This document shows, in pieces, positions 15,711 through 25,221 of a stretch of 64,000 bases of DNA. The position numbers and the translations under genes are program-made. The stretch covers positions 62,001 through 126,000 of the forward strand of contig NZ_JAIOGQ010000012.1 of NCBI RefSeq assembly GCF_019904135.1. Reading direction: 5' to 3'. The DNA is from Paenibacillus caui (GTDB lineage Bacteria; Bacillota; Bacilli; Paenibacillales; Paenibacillaceae). The notes beneath the pieces were generated by a model. The model was not told where the DNA came from. It was given only the letters and a program-made list of their open reading frames with translations, and ran no database searches. Every line of letters begins with the position of its first letter. Within the stretch, counting starts at the first letter, position 1.

Positions 15711-17342
15711 TTGTCTAAGAAAGAGTCGTTTATCAAAGGAACATTAATCTTGGCTGCGGCCGCGCTGGTGGCCAGAGTGCTTGGCATGGTCCAGCGGGTG
15801 CCGCTGGAGCATATTTTCGGCGCGGTGGGCAATGCCTCCTTCACCATAGCGAACAATGTGTATCTGCTGCTGCTGACTGTGGCGACTGCCGGCATTCCAA
15901 GCACACTTAGCAAAATGGTATCGGAGCGCTATGCGCTGAAGCGTCCGGGAGAGGCGAAGCGCATTTACACGGCCGCGCTGATCTTCGCGGCTGTGACCGG
16001 CGTAATCATCACGGCGCTGCTCTATGTGCTCGCTCCCATATACGCTGATGCCATCTCCTCACCGGAAGCGACGCCGGCCATTCGGGCGCTGGCTCCTGCG
16101 CTGCTGCTGTTCCCGACCGTGGCGATGATGCGCGGCTATTTTCAGGGCCGCAACAACATGACGGCCGGCGGGATTTCGCAAATTGCGGAGCAAATATTGC
16201 GGGTCGCCGCCGCGATCGGCATTGCCGCGGTCATGCTGCATGCCGGCTACGCCGATAAATGGGTCGCCGCCGGCGCATCCTTCGGCGGGGTGCTGGGCAG
16301 CATCGGCGCCTTCGGCATCATGCTGTATTATGCCGCCAAGCTGCGCAGGGAGGATCGCAGGGCCCGGCTTGAAGACCTGTCTTCGGGCACGAAGCCGGTG
16401 CCGCTTAAGCGGATTTACGCCGATATTTTCAAACTGTCGATTCCGATCGTGCTGTCTTCCCTGGCCATTCCGGCCGTTTATTTTATCGACGGATCGATTG
16501 TCAAACCGATGCTGAACGGCAGCATCGGCGTAGACGAGGCAACCTACTTGCTCGGCATTCTCGGCAGCCGGGCCCAGAGCATTGCCGGCATTCCGCCAAT
16601 TCTGTCCATCGCGCTCAGCACTTCGCTGATTCCGATCATCTCCGGCGCCTTTGCCCGGAAGGACATGCCTTATCTGCAAAAGCAGATCACACTGGCCATG
16701 CGGATCTCCGTGTTAACGGGGATGCCGATCGTGCTCATCCTGTGCACGGCAGCATACTCCGTCAACGGCCTGCTCTACAGCAGCCTGGACGGAAGCGGCA
16801 TTATTGCGCTGCTGACGCTGGGGACCATTTTCCAAATTACCATGTCGACCAGCAGCTCGATTTTGCTCGGCATGGGCAAACCGAATCTGTCCATGGTCCA
16901 TGTCCTGATCGGTATCGCCGTCAAGCTTGCGGCCAGCTTTGCGCTGGCCCCGCTATTTGGCATCTATGGCATCATCGCCGGCACGGGACTATGTTTCCTG
17001 GTCATTACATTGCTCAATTTGCGTTCACTGAAGCGGATCGTCTCCTTCTCCATTCTTGGCGGACGGTGGACAGGATTTCTGCTGACCGTGGCGGCATTGG
17101 CCGCGATCGGTTACGGCCTCAATCAAGCAGGCATCCAGCTTGTGGACGTCTTGCCGGACCGGGTGGCATTTTTCATCACCTGCTGTATGGTAGGCGCAGC
17201 TATAACCGCTCTGTATCCGGTCATGCTGATCGTCCTGCGCGTCATTCGCCGGGAAGAGCTGGACAGCTATCCGGGGGCTGTCCGCAAGGTGCTCAGACCC
17301 CTGATGCGTTTCGCTCCGGCACAGCGCCGGTCGGAAGGCTGA
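15711..17342 (+). CDS. MurJ/YtgP-like polysaccharide or lipid II flippase
   Basis: 543-residue protein with roughly 14 transmembrane segments of the MOP (MVF/polysaccharide transport) superfamily. The N-terminal stretch FIKGTLILAAAALVARVLGM and MMRGYFQGRNNMTAGG are typical of the Bacillus SpoVB/YtgP branch. B. subtilis YtgP (MurJ) flips lipid II and is almost the same length (about 544 residues); SpoVB is a shorter sporulation paralogue, so MurJ is preferred but not proven. The start is TTG 15711 after AAGAGGGAAA. Likely acts in the cell membrane in wall synthesis. Confidence 0.75.
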   Translation: MSKKESFIKGTLILAAAALVARVLGMVQRVPLEHIFGAVGNASFTIANNVYLLLLTVATAGIPSTLSKMVSERYALKRPGEAKRIYTAALIFAAVTGVIITALLYVLAPIYADAISSPEATPAIRALAPALLLFPTVAMMRGYFQGRNNMTAGGISQIAEQILRVAAAIGIAAVMLHAGYADKWVAAGASFGGVLGSIGAFGIMLYYAAKLRREDRRARLEDLSSGTKPVPLKRIYADIFKLSIPIVLSSLAIPAVYFIDGSIVKPMLNGSIGVDEATYLLGILGSRAQSIAGIPPILSIALSTSLIPIISGAFARKDMPYLQKQITLAMRISVLTGMPIVLILCTAAYSVNGLLYSSLDGSGIIALLTLGTIFQITMSTSSSILLGMGKPNLSMVHVLIGIAVKLAASFALAPLFGIYGIIAGTGLCFLVITLLNLRSLKRIVSFSILGGRWTGFLLTVAALAAIGYGLNQAGIQLVDVLPDRVAFFITCCMVGAAITALYPVMLIVLRVIRREELDSYPGAVRKVLRPLMRFAPAQRRSEG

Positions 17343-17381
17343 TCTGGCTGATGTTGCCGCGTTATCCGGCTGGCTAGGTGG

Positions 17382-18716
17382 CTAGGCCCGCAGCCTGCGC
17401 GCTCCGGCAGCAGCGTCGTGCGCGAAAGCGCGCTTCAGCATGTTCAGCCGGTGTCCGTGGCTGATCTCGCATACAAAAGGAAGCCGGGGGATGCTGATAT
17501 CGCTTAGGGCGCTATGCTGCTGAAGCCAGTCTTCACGGGTAATCGGCTCGTAAGGAGTATCCCCGAAGCTGCCTTGCAGGCGGGGACTGAAAATTTTGCC
17601 CCCTGCCGGATTAAAATCATTTCGCAGAAGCTCCGCGCCCTGTTCAGGGGATGTGCGGGCTTCTTCTTGTTTTGCGGTAAAAAGGCCGGGCCAGTAGTCG
17701 GCCCGGGAACCGGTGTGGGCAACGGAATTCGCGAACCTTTCGGCTCCCTGCAGCACAGCGGGCAGGCCGAACAATATCGCGTAAAGGTGCTTGCCGATGC
17801 CGATTCTTGCATGCAGATTGGCAAAATCGGCAAGGACTCTTCCCGCCACTCTGGGCTGACCGTATCCAGTTCCCTCAGTTTCTCCAGGTCCGATCTCCTC
17901 CGACAGGGCATACGGAATGACGATTTGATTGAGTCCGGCCAAGGAGCCAAGCCGAAAAGCCGGCTTGTTCATCACCGTTGTCCGGAAGAAAGGATGCTGC
18001 AAGACGCGTTTCTCAATATAGTTCTGCTCGTTGATAATCAGGCCGACAGCAAGCAGGGAGCTGGAGCGGCGCAGCCAGAATTGTTCCCAGAAGGGAAGCA
18101 TGAACCGGGATACGTGAAAGCAGGGAAGAAGATGAAACAGGCTTTTTCCGCATTTTTTGCTTTGAGCGTACAGCATGAGCTGCGGATAGGCGTCCTGAAA
18201 AATAAGCGCGTTGCTGCGTTCCAAAAAGCGGTAGTATCTATACCTGGCCTGATCTTGCAGAAGGCCGTCTTCCTGCCCGCCTTTCAGATCGCTCATATTC
18301 CAGCCCGCATTGCGGGATACGAGATGGGCCTGCAGCGCCCAGTGCAGCTCCGGAAAAGCCCGGTAGATGTCAAGATAGGCCTGCGTGCGGGTAATATTGC
18401 TGCGGTTATGCATCTCCGTGGCACGGGCGATTTCGGCCGCTATTTCCCGGTCGGCGCTTGTATTCTGCTTGCTCTGGGGACTGGAAAGGCGCGGCTGGCC
18501 GCTTTTGTTCAGCATGTCTTCAACAGCGGAGCGGACCAAGCCGGCGCCGGCTTCACTCCAGTCGAGACGGCATCTTGCCGCCCGCAGGCGTCCTGACGCG
18601 GCCAGGTCCTCCGCTTTGCCGCGAGTGGCTCTCCATAGGGCGGAGGGAAAGGAAGCAAGCATGTCCAGCCAAATGCCAGCCGGTTTTTTCGGTTTGCAGC
18701 GATCCGGGCTTGTCAT
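17382..18716 (-). CDS. DUF2515 (YppC-like) protein
   Basis: 444-residue soluble protein. Stretches such as NRSNITRTQAYLDIYRAFPE, WALQAHLVSRNAGWNMSDL, FLERSNALIFQDAYPQL and FGDTPYEPITREDWL match the DUF2515 family of Bacillaceae and Paenibacillaceae, whose function is unknown. The start ATG 18716 is 8 bp from GAAAGGA; an upstream TTG at 18722 is less well spaced. Convergent with the flippase gene and divergent from the thioredoxin-like gene. Confidence 0.75.
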   Translation of the reverse strand: MTSPDRCKPKKPAGIWLDMLASFPSALWRATRGKAEDLAASGRLRAARCRLDWSEAGAGLVRSAVEDMLNKSGQPRLSSPQSKQNTSADREIAAEIARATEMHNRSNITRTQAYLDIYRAFPELHWALQAHLVSRNAGWNMSDLKGGQEDGLLQDQARYRYYRFLERSNALIFQDAYPQLMLYAQSKKCGKSLFHLLPCFHVSRFMLPFWEQFWLRRSSSLLAVGLIINEQNYIEKRVLQHPFFRTTVMNKPAFRLGSLAGLNQIVIPYALSEEIGPGETEGTGYGQPRVAGRVLADFANLHARIGIGKHLYAILFGLPAVLQGAERFANSVAHTGSRADYWPGLFTAKQEEARTSPEQGAELLRNDFNPAGGKIFSPRLQGSFGDTPYEPITREDWLQQHSALSDISIPRLPFVCEISHGHRLNMLKRAFAHDAAAGARRLRA

Positions 18717-18885
18717 TTGCAAAGTCCTTTCTTTCTGAAAATCCTGCCGCCCGCCGGTTGGTTGCGAGCCGCTTTCAGGTCAATGGATTGGGCTACTTCC
18801 ATTATGACCCAAATATTTGACTTCCACTCGCGGGTTTGTTCTACTAAAGGTAAGAATAGATGAACCAAAATTTGTGAAGGGATGA

Positions 18886-19242
18886 ATGAAAATGATAAAA
18901 GTCACAACAGCCGAGCAATTTCGCGAGCTGACAGCTTCGGCAGGGATCACGGTAGCGGTCTTCAAGGCAGACTGGTGCGGAGACTGCAAATTTATCGATC
19001 CGTTTATGCCCGAGGTGGAGGAGCAGTACAAAGACCGCCTTACCCTTATTCAGATTGATGTGGATGAGCTGGAGGAAATCAGCCAGGAACAGCGGATTAT
19101 GGGGATTCCAAGCTTCGTAGCCTATGGAGACGGCCGGGAGCTGGTCCGCTTTGTGAACAAACTGCGGAAGTCGCGTTCGGAAATCGAAGATTTCCTGAAC
19201 AAGGCGGTTGCTGTATACGGAACGCTTAAAGCACAATCATAA
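18886..19242 (+). CDS. thioredoxin-like protein (YtpP type)
   Basis: 118-residue single thioredoxin-fold domain with active site WCGDC and the cis-Pro region GIPSFVAYGDGREL. It resembles B. subtilis YtpP rather than TrxA: it has FKADWCGDC in place of WAPWCGPC and a RFVNKLRKSRSEIEDFL tail. The family reduces disulfides in the cytosol; YtpP has been linked to bacillithiol or general thiol repair, which I treat as uncertain. The start follows GAAGGGATG; ATG codons at 18886 and 18892 are both possible. Confidence 0.85.
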   Translation: MKMIKVTTAEQFRELTASAGITVAVFKADWCGDCKFIDPFMPEVEEQYKDRLTLIQIDVDELEEISQEQRIMGIPSFVAYGDGRELVRFVNKLRKSRSEIEDFLNKAVAVYGTLKAQS

Positions 19243-19387
19243 ATGTCACAGCAATAGCGTGCAGGGCCGCCCCAGATTTGAACATTTTGTCACATGTCGC
19301 CTGTGATAGGAGCTTGTCCATCCGTTATAATTGAATATGGATTGACCAAGCTCTTTAACAATAAAAAAATACATTGCAGGTGATATA

Positions 19388-20320
19388 ATGACAACCAAAC
19401 AATTGAAATGGCTTGCCTATGCCGCCACGCTGTTCGTCTTTTTGGCCACCTTTGGCGGAGGAGTCGTCACCAAGACGGAATCGGGACTCGGCTGCGGCAA
19501 CCAGTTCCCGCTGTGCAACGGCAAGTTTGTTCCGGCGCATACGGTCGCTTCGATCATTGAATTTTCCCACCGGGCCGTAAGCGGACTGGCCGGGCTGCTC
19601 ACCTTGGCGGCTTTTGTATGCTTCATGATTTTCCGCCGAAATCGCCTTGACCTTCGCATCTATTCGTTTCTGGCGCTGCTGTTTGTCGTCATTCAGGCGA
19701 TTATGGGCGCTTTGGCGGTCGTCTTCTCCCAGTCGGCGCCGGTTATGGCGCTGCATCTGGGATTTGCCCTCATCGCCTTTGCAAGCTCGGTCATGCTATC
19801 GCTTGGGATACGGGAACAGGCGAGAAACGAAGCGATGACCCCGGCGGAGCCGCCGCGCAAAGTATCGAAAGGCCTTCGCAACCTGAGCGTGTTTACAGCG
19901 ATCTATACCTATATCGTCGTATATACCGGCGCTTATGTGACTCATACCGATTCAGCCGGAGCCTGTTATGGATTTCCGCTCTGCAACGGTCAGTTAGTGC
20001 CCCCGCTGTCGGGCGGGGAAGGCATCCAGTTCATGCACCGTGCGGCAGCCGTTCTATTGCTCGTAGTCATTGCGGTGCTGGCGCATTTTGCTTACCGGAA
20101 CCCGTCCGGGAACCGGGAGATCCGCGGTCTTGGACTGGCGTCGATCATTCTCATTATTTTGCAGATTCTCGCAGGGGTTGCGGTCGTTTATACGGTTAAC
20201 GATTATAACTGGTATCTGTTTACGTCGATTTCCCATATCTTGGTGATCGAAGTGCTGTTCGGCCTTCTCTGCTATATGAGCGTGAGAACGTGGCTGCTGA
20301 GCCGAGGCGAGAAAAGATAA
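19388..20320 (+). CDS. ctaA: heme A synthase
   Basis: 310-residue membrane protein that oxidises the C8 methyl of heme O to the formyl group of heme A for aa3-type cytochrome oxidase. Eight transmembrane helices in two four-helix halves. The first half has TESGLGCGNQFPLCNG with the catalytic Glu and a Cys pair, then EFSHRAVSG; the second repeats CYGFPLCNG, QFMHRAAAV and SISHILVIE, so all four heme-ligand His positions are present. Length equals the Bacillus enzyme. CtaB and oxidase subunit genes are not in the window. The start ATG follows GCAGGTGATATA, a moderate ribosome site. Confidence 0.93.
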   Translation: MTTKQLKWLAYAATLFVFLATFGGGVVTKTESGLGCGNQFPLCNGKFVPAHTVASIIEFSHRAVSGLAGLLTLAAFVCFMIFRRNRLDLRIYSFLALLFVVIQAIMGALAVVFSQSAPVMALHLGFALIAFASSVMLSLGIREQARNEAMTPAEPPRKVSKGLRNLSVFTAIYTYIVVYTGAYVTHTDSAGACYGFPLCNGQLVPPLSGGEGIQFMHRAAAVLLLVVIAVLAHFAYRNPSGNREIRGLGLASIILIILQILAGVAVVYTVNDYNWYLFTSISHILVIEVLFGLLCYMSVRTWLLSRGEKR

Positions 20321-20400
20321 AGACGGGGAACCGGGTTAAACCGGCTTTGGTCTACAGGAGGATCATGTTCGGGTCCCTCTTGGATAACGTTTGGCTTTAG

Positions 20401-20437
20401 GCCCGCGGGCGGTTTGCCGCTCCGCGGGCTTGTTTGT
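20401..20437 (+). terminator. terminator after ctaA
   Basis: Stem GCCCGCGG / CCGCGGGC (20401-20408 and 20422-20429) followed by TTGTTTGTTT. Confidence 0.8.
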
Positions 20438-20614
20438 TTATAAAGGCTACTCCTGTTTCCTTTACGAACGGACTTGCTTTTGCAAGAAGACATAAGGTAA
20501 ATATGATATATTAGGAGAACCGAAAAATATGTGGAAAGCTAAAGCCTTGGAATAACCGCGGGTTCGGACAAGAGCACGTCCGCTAAGGCGGCTTTAGTTT
20601 GGGAGGGAAACCGC

Positions 20615-22396
20615 TTGAGCTATAAAAATTTACGTCAATGGATTGAGGCGCTCCGCAAGGAGAATGATCTGGCCATCATCGATGTGCCGGTGGATCCTTA
20701 TTTGGAGCTTGCCGAAATCCACCGCCGGGTCATTGAAGAAGGAGGGCCGGCGCTGCTGTTCACTAACGTGAAAGGGACTCCGTTCCCCGTTGCGACAAAC
20801 CTGTTCGGTACCGCCAGACGGGTTGATCTGGCCTTTGGACCAAGACCGGAGCAGCTTGCGAGCCGTTTGGTCGGCGCCCTGGACACGATGCTGCCGCCGA
20901 CCCCCAAGGCGCTATGGAATGAACGGGGACTCATTTGGGAAGCGTTAAAGATGGGATGGGGCACGATTCCGAAAACGGTTTCAAAAGAAGAGGCCCCCGT
21001 TTTGCAGGTGTGCCGCACCGACAAGCCGCTGGCCGAGCTTCCCAAGGTGACAAGCTGGCAGGAGGATGGCGGACCTTTTATTACGCTGCCCCTCGTCTAT
21101 ACCGAAAATCCGCTCAAACCGAAGGATCATAATCTCGGCATGTACCGGATTCAGCTCTACGATGATCAGACAACCGGCGTTCACTGGCAGATTCACAAGG
21201 GCGGCGGATTTCATTACCACGAGGCGGAGAAGCTGAATCAGGCCTTGCCGGTATCCATCTTTATCGGCGGACCGCCGGCTTTGATCGCCTCGGCCATCGC
21301 TCCGCTGCCGGAGCATTTGCCGGAGCTGCTGCTGACTTCCTTTGTGCTCGGGGAAAGACTGCCTATGGCGAATAACCCGCTCGGCGGCCACCGGATTCCG
21401 GCCGAAGTGGAATTTGCCATCCACGGCTTTGTTGCGCCGCATGAACGCCGTCCGGAAGGACCGTTTGGCGATCACTACGGGTATTATTCCCTGCAGCATG
21501 ATTTTCCCGTGCTGAACGTAAATCATATGTGGCACCGCAAGGATGCGATTTACCCGGCAACCATTGTCGGCAAACCCCGGCAGGAGGATTACTATCTGGG
21601 CGATTTCTTGCAAAAGCTGCTGTCTCCGGCGTTCCCGCTCGTCATGCCATCCGTCCATACGGTCTGGACTTATGGAGAGACGGGCCACCATTCCCTGGCT
21701 TCGGCCATCGTGAAGGAACGTTATTCCCGGGAAGCGCTCGTTGCCGGCTTCTCGATTCTGGGACAGGGGCAGCTTTCACTGACCAAATTCCTCATGCTGA
21801 CCGATCAGCATCTGGATTTGGCCGATTTCCGCAAGCTGCTGGAAGCCGTTCTGGAGCGGTTTAATCCGTCGACAGACTTGTTTATTTTCAACAATACGTC
21901 CCATGACACGCTGGATTATACCGGAAAAAGACTGAACCACGGCAGCAAAGCCATTCTGATCGGCGTCGGAGAACCGGTACGAAAGCTGCCTTCAGAGTAC
22001 AACGAAGGCGAAATTGCGGAGATCGAGCGGATTGCGCCGTACCACAAGGGTTGCCTGGTCGTTTCCGGGGCATCTTATGAGCGGGAGCCGGAGCTTCCGG
22101 TCCGGCTGCTGTCCAGACTTCGCGAGCGCGGTACGGCCTGGCCGCTAGTCGTTCTGGTAGATGATGCGGACACGGTTGCATCCAGCACGAACAAGTTTCT
22201 GTGGACGGTCTTTACGCGTTTCAATCCGGCCACCGATATTTATTCGGAAGCGGACGTGCGCCAGCATCATCTGGCCTACAGTCTGCCTCTGGTCATCGAC
22301 GCGCGGATGAAGCCGGGATATCCGGACGAGCTGTTCCCGAGAGAGGATATTGTGAAATTGGTGGACGAACGCTGGAATACTTATTTTCAAGGATAA
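20615..22396 (+). CDS. UbiD-family decarboxylase (probable menaquinone biosynthesis)
   Basis: 593-residue enzyme of the prenylated-FMN UbiD family. Conserved parts: LGMYRIQLYDDQTTGVHWQ, PLPEHLPELLLTSFVLGE, AEVEFAIHGFVAPHERRPEG followed by PFGDHYGYYS (the Glu-Arg-Glu active-site region), and KILIGVGEP-like C-terminal elements. The longer Firmicutes form of UbiD is the enzyme assigned to the last decarboxylation of the futalosine menaquinone route (MqnL). The mqnE gene at 27889-28995 supports that pathway here. Starts at TTG 20615 after GGGAGGG. The flavin prenyltransferase partner is not in the window. Another aromatic-acid decarboxylase role cannot be ruled out. Confidence 0.85.
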   Translation: MSYKNLRQWIEALRKENDLAIIDVPVDPYLELAEIHRRVIEEGGPALLFTNVKGTPFPVATNLFGTARRVDLAFGPRPEQLASRLVGALDTMLPPTPKALWNERGLIWEALKMGWGTIPKTVSKEEAPVLQVCRTDKPLAELPKVTSWQEDGGPFITLPLVYTENPLKPKDHNLGMYRIQLYDDQTTGVHWQIHKGGGFHYHEAEKLNQALPVSIFIGGPPALIASAIAPLPEHLPELLLTSFVLGERLPMANNPLGGHRIPAEVEFAIHGFVAPHERRPEGPFGDHYGYYSLQHDFPVLNVNHMWHRKDAIYPATIVGKPRQEDYYLGDFLQKLLSPAFPLVMPSVHTVWTYGETGHHSLASAIVKERYSREALVAGFSILGQGQLSLTKFLMLTDQHLDLADFRKLLEAVLERFNPSTDLFIFNNTSHDTLDYTGKRLNHGSKAILIGVGEPVRKLPSEYNEGEIAEIERIAPYHKGCLVVSGASYEREPELPVRLLSRLRERGTAWPLVVLVDDADTVASSTNKFLWTVFTRFNPATDIYSEADVRQHHLAYSLPLVIDARMKPGYPDELFPREDIVKLVDERWNTYFQG

Positions 22397-22405
22397 CCTG
22401 CTCAT

Positions 22406-23152
22406 ATGACGATAAAAAAGCGAGGGATGGATATGCTGCGAACGCTGCTGGGAGAGCCTCCTAGAGCGAACGAAGGACTGATTGCGGACGCTACTCGGGC
22501 CATGGCCCGGACGGTTTATCTGCTGGAACAGGAAATTGAGCGCAGCCAGGATCCCTCCCATGATTGCCGCAAGCTTGAAATTTGGACCCGCGGGCTCATA
22601 TCTTCGCTTGATGAACTGGAGCAGTGTACGTTCGCGGCCGGCTTTTTCCGGGAAAAGGTCAAGAAAGATTTTGTGGAGGATATGAACCCGCAGGAGAAAG
22701 GCGACTATGCACGTTACGTATTTTTCTACAAGGATGGTTTTGTGCGGCTGTTTTCTCTGCTCGACAAGCTGGGCATTCTGCTGGACGAGTTCTACGGGCT
22801 GAATACGGCGAAGGTCAAGCCGCATTTTTCTTATTTTACGGTGCTGAGGCAGTTCCCGTATCTGAAGGTTCATCCCGATCTGGGAGAACGGCTGGATAGC
22901 CTGAAAGAGGAGTATAAAGAGCCGATTTCGATTCTCCGGAAACGGCGGAATACGGAAATTCATTTTATGAATTCCGAGATGCAGGATGATTTGTGGCAGC
23001 GGCATCAGGCTCTGTACGGCAAAATCGAGCTGGAGGATCTGGACCAGCACATGCAGGAACTGCGGCTAGGATACGAAATGGCCTGCAATTCGCTGATCGC
23101 CGTTTTTGATTACATGGGCAAGCATTGGACCCGGACGAAGCCCCAACCATAA
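22406..23152 (+). CDS. HEPN-like protein (Cthe_2314 type)
   Basis: 248-residue all-helical protein starting 9 bp after the UbiD gene. The segment LRKRRNTEIHFMNSEMQDD contains R181 and H186 spaced as the Rx4-6H motif of HEPN domains, and the overall pattern recalls the Cthe_2314-type HEPN family in Firmicutes. Many HEPN proteins are RNases in toxin or defence systems, but this family is chromosomal and often stands alone, so a housekeeping role is equally possible. Alternative start at ATG 22433 after GAGGGATGG. No antitoxin-like partner is visible next to it. Confidence 0.6.
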   Translation: MTIKKRGMDMLRTLLGEPPRANEGLIADATRAMARTVYLLEQEIERSQDPSHDCRKLEIWTRGLISSLDELEQCTFAAGFFREKVKKDFVEDMNPQEKGDYARYVFFYKDGFVRLFSLLDKLGILLDEFYGLNTAKVKPHFSYFTVLRQFPYLKVHPDLGERLDSLKEEYKEPISILRKRRNTEIHFMNSEMQDDLWQRHQALYGKIELEDLDQHMQELRLGYEMACNSLIAVFDYMGKHWTRTKPQP

Positions 23153-23167
23153 TCCCAAAAATTTTCT

Positions 23168-23196
23168 TTGACAAACGATGTGAGAGTTACTATACT
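23168..23196 (+). promoter_or_regulatory. sigma-A promoter of the S-box metNIQ operon
   Basis: TTGACA (23168-23173), 17-bp spacer, TATACT (23191-23196). Near-consensus and placed about 55 bp before the riboswitch aptamer. Confidence 0.85.
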
Positions 23197-23251
23197 AGGT
23201 TCTAGCTTCAATTTCTGAAATTCAGCTGAATTTTCTTGGAATTTCATATTT

Positions 23252-23378
23252 CTTATCAAGAGAGGCGGAGGGAAAGGCCCGATGAAGCCCGGCAACCGAT
23301 TCGGAATGTTGATTAGGCATACCGAATGTCATGGTGCTAATTCCTCAGGATGCGCTGCAATGCATTCTGGCAGATGAG
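23252..23378 (+). ncRNA. SAM-I (S-box) riboswitch aptamer
   Basis: The leader contains the S-box core: CTTATCAAGAGAGG at the 5' side, GGCCCGATGAAGCCCGGCAACC, the GGTGCTAATTCC element, and a 3' strand GATGAG that closes the P1 helix with CTTATC. SAM binding to this class stabilises the aptamer and lets the downstream terminator form, turning expression off. It precedes methionine importer genes, as expected for this regulation. Confidence 0.95.
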
Positions 23379-23402
23379 AAGGTATAATCTCTGACAAGTT
23401 GG

Positions 23403-23436
23403 AGAGTCCCGGGCATCTGCCTAGGGCTCTTTTTTA
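23403..23436 (+). terminator. S-box expression-platform terminator
   Basis: Hairpin with arms AGAGTCCC (23403-23410) and GGGCTCT (23424-23430), one bulged base, followed by a T run just before the metN ribosome site. It is the switchable terminator of the riboswitch. Confidence 0.85.
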
Positions 23437-23464
23437 GTTTTTTCTTAGAACAGGAGGTCCATAT

Positions 23465-24481
23465 TTGATTGAGCTGAAGGAAATTACAAAAGTATATGGC
23501 TCCAAGCAAAAGACAACCACCGCGCTGTCCGGCCTCAATCTTACGGTTGAGAAAGGCCAGATATTCGGCGTGATCGGCCATTCAGGTGCGGGGAAGAGCA
23601 CCTTGATCAGGTGCATCAATTTACTGGAGCGGCCGACGAGAGGCGAGGTTTGGGTGAACGGCGTAAACCTGACCCGTCTCGGAAAAAGAGAGCTGCAGCA
23701 GCAGCGGCGGCGAATCGGCATGATTTTTCAGCATTTTAATCTGCTGTCATCGGCAACCGTGTACGACAACATCGCCTTTCCGCTTAAGCTTGCGGGCAGT
23801 GACAAAGCGAAGATCAAGGCGAAGGTAGAGGAACTGCTCGTTCTCGTCGGACTTGAAGCCCACAGCGCCAAATATCCGTCCCAGCTGTCCGGCGGACAGA
23901 AGCAGCGTGTCGGCATAGCCCGGGCGCTGGCCAGCGATCCGGGTGTGCTGCTGTGCGACGAAGCGACATCGGCGCTTGATCCGCAGACAACCGACTCCAT
24001 CTTGAAGCTGCTGCTGGACATTAACCGGAAGCTGGGACTGACGATCATGCTGATCACGCATGAGATGCATGTCATCCAGAGCATTTGTGACCGGGTTGCC
24101 GTCATTCATCAAGGCGGCATTGTCGAGGAAGGTCCGGTAACGGAGGTATTCCTGAAGCCTCAGCACCCGGTGACAAAAGAATTTATCAGCCGCGATGTAG
24201 CCGGCGGCGAACCGCTGAAGCAGGCTATCGAATTGCTGAAGCCGAAAGGGATCGGGATTTACCGGATCACGTTTCTGGGTACCCAAACCTACGAATCGAC
24301 GCTGTCCGAGGTGGTCAGCGAAACCGGCGTACATTTTGCCATCCTGCAGGGTACGATCTCCGCAATTAAAGATGTTCCCTATGGCCAACTGACGGTATCG
24401 TTTGAAGGCAAACCCGAAGCGGTAGCCCAAACGGTCGCCAAGCTCCAGCAGCGGGAACTGGATGTGGAGGTGATAGACTAA
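23465..24481 (+). CDS. metN: methionine ABC transporter ATPase
   Basis: 338-residue ATPase of the methionine uptake family. Walker A GHSGAGKST, Q-loop MIFQHFNLL, signature LSGGQKQRVG, Walker B VLLCDEATSALD and H-loop LITHEMH are intact. A C-terminal NIL domain (about residues 265-338), known in E. coli MetN to bind methionine and inhibit transport, is present. Starts at TTG 23465 after AGGAGG. First gene of metNIQ under an S-box; the metI start follows 1 bp after its stop codon. Confidence 0.95.
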   Translation: MIELKEITKVYGSKQKTTTALSGLNLTVEKGQIFGVIGHSGAGKSTLIRCINLLERPTRGEVWVNGVNLTRLGKRELQQQRRRIGMIFQHFNLLSSATVYDNIAFPLKLAGSDKAKIKAKVEELLVLVGLEAHSAKYPSQLSGGQKQRVGIARALASDPGVLLCDEATSALDPQTTDSILKLLLDINRKLGLTIMLITHEMHVIQSICDRVAVIHQGGIVEEGPVTEVFLKPQHPVTKEFISRDVAGGEPLKQAIELLKPKGIGIYRITFLGTQTYESTLSEVVSETGVHFAILQGTISAIKDVPYGQLTVSFEGKPEAVAQTVAKLQQRELDVEVID

Positions 24482-24482
24482 A

Positions 24483-25151
24483 ATGTGGGGTCTGGATTTT
24501 TCACAATTGGATTGGAATGAGATGACGCAGGCATCCTACGATACGCTTTCCATGATGGGATATTCGCTTTTGTTCACCATCGTGATCGGATTGCCGCTCG
24601 GTATCATTCTTTACATGACGGCGCGTTCCAATTCCTTAGTTTTCAGATGGACTTATCGGGTCATTTCGTTTGTGGTCAATATTTTGCGTTCCATACCTTT
24701 TGTTATTCTCATTATCTCGCTTTTGCCTTTGACCAAGCTGATTGTCGGCACAACTCTCGGCGTTACGGGGACGATTCCTCCGCTCGTCATCGGAGCGGCT
24801 CCTTTCTTCGCCCGGCTTGTCGAGACAAGCCTTAGGGAAGTGGATTGGGGCGTCATCGAAGCGGCCCATGCGATGGGAGCTTCCACCGGACAGGTGGTGC
24901 GGCGGGTGCTGCTGCCCGAATCGCTGCCCGGACTGATTGCCGGAGCAACCATTACGGCGGTTACGCTGGTTTCCTATACGGCGATGTCGGGCATGGTTGG
25001 AGGCGGCGGACTGGGCGATTTGGCCATCCGTTTCGGATACTACCGATACGAGAAGGAAGTCATGATTATTGCGGTGCTGTTCATGATTGTGCTGGTGCAA
25101 ATTTTGCAAATGGCCGGCGACCGGCTCGTGGTGCATTTTACAAGGAAATAA
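24483..25151 (+). CDS. metI: methionine ABC transporter permease
   Basis: 222-residue permease with about five transmembrane helices. The BPD_transp_1 coupling motif is EAAHAMGASTGQVVRRVLLPE, close to MetI/MetP. It pairs as a homodimer with metN. The gene lies between metN and metQ in the same operon and under the same riboswitch. Confidence 0.93.
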   Translation: MWGLDFSQLDWNEMTQASYDTLSMMGYSLLFTIVIGLPLGIILYMTARSNSLVFRWTYRVISFVVNILRSIPFVILIISLLPLTKLIVGTTLGVTGTIPPLVIGAAPFFARLVETSLREVDWGVIEAAHAMGASTGQVVRRVLLPESLPGLIAGATITAVTLVSYTAMSGMVGGGGLGDLAIRFGYYRYEKEVMIIAVLFMIVLVQILQMAGDRLVVHFTRK

Positions 25152-25221
25152 GGAAACAACAAATATAACTTCAGAAAGTAAGTCCTTATTCAAAAAAATC
25201 ATTCATTTGGAGGTATTGAAA

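Noticed and set aside
17514..18596. A 360-codon open frame on the plus strand inside the DUF2515 gene
   Set aside because: It is antisense to a recognisable family protein, has no ribosome site and arises from GC-rich codon bias.
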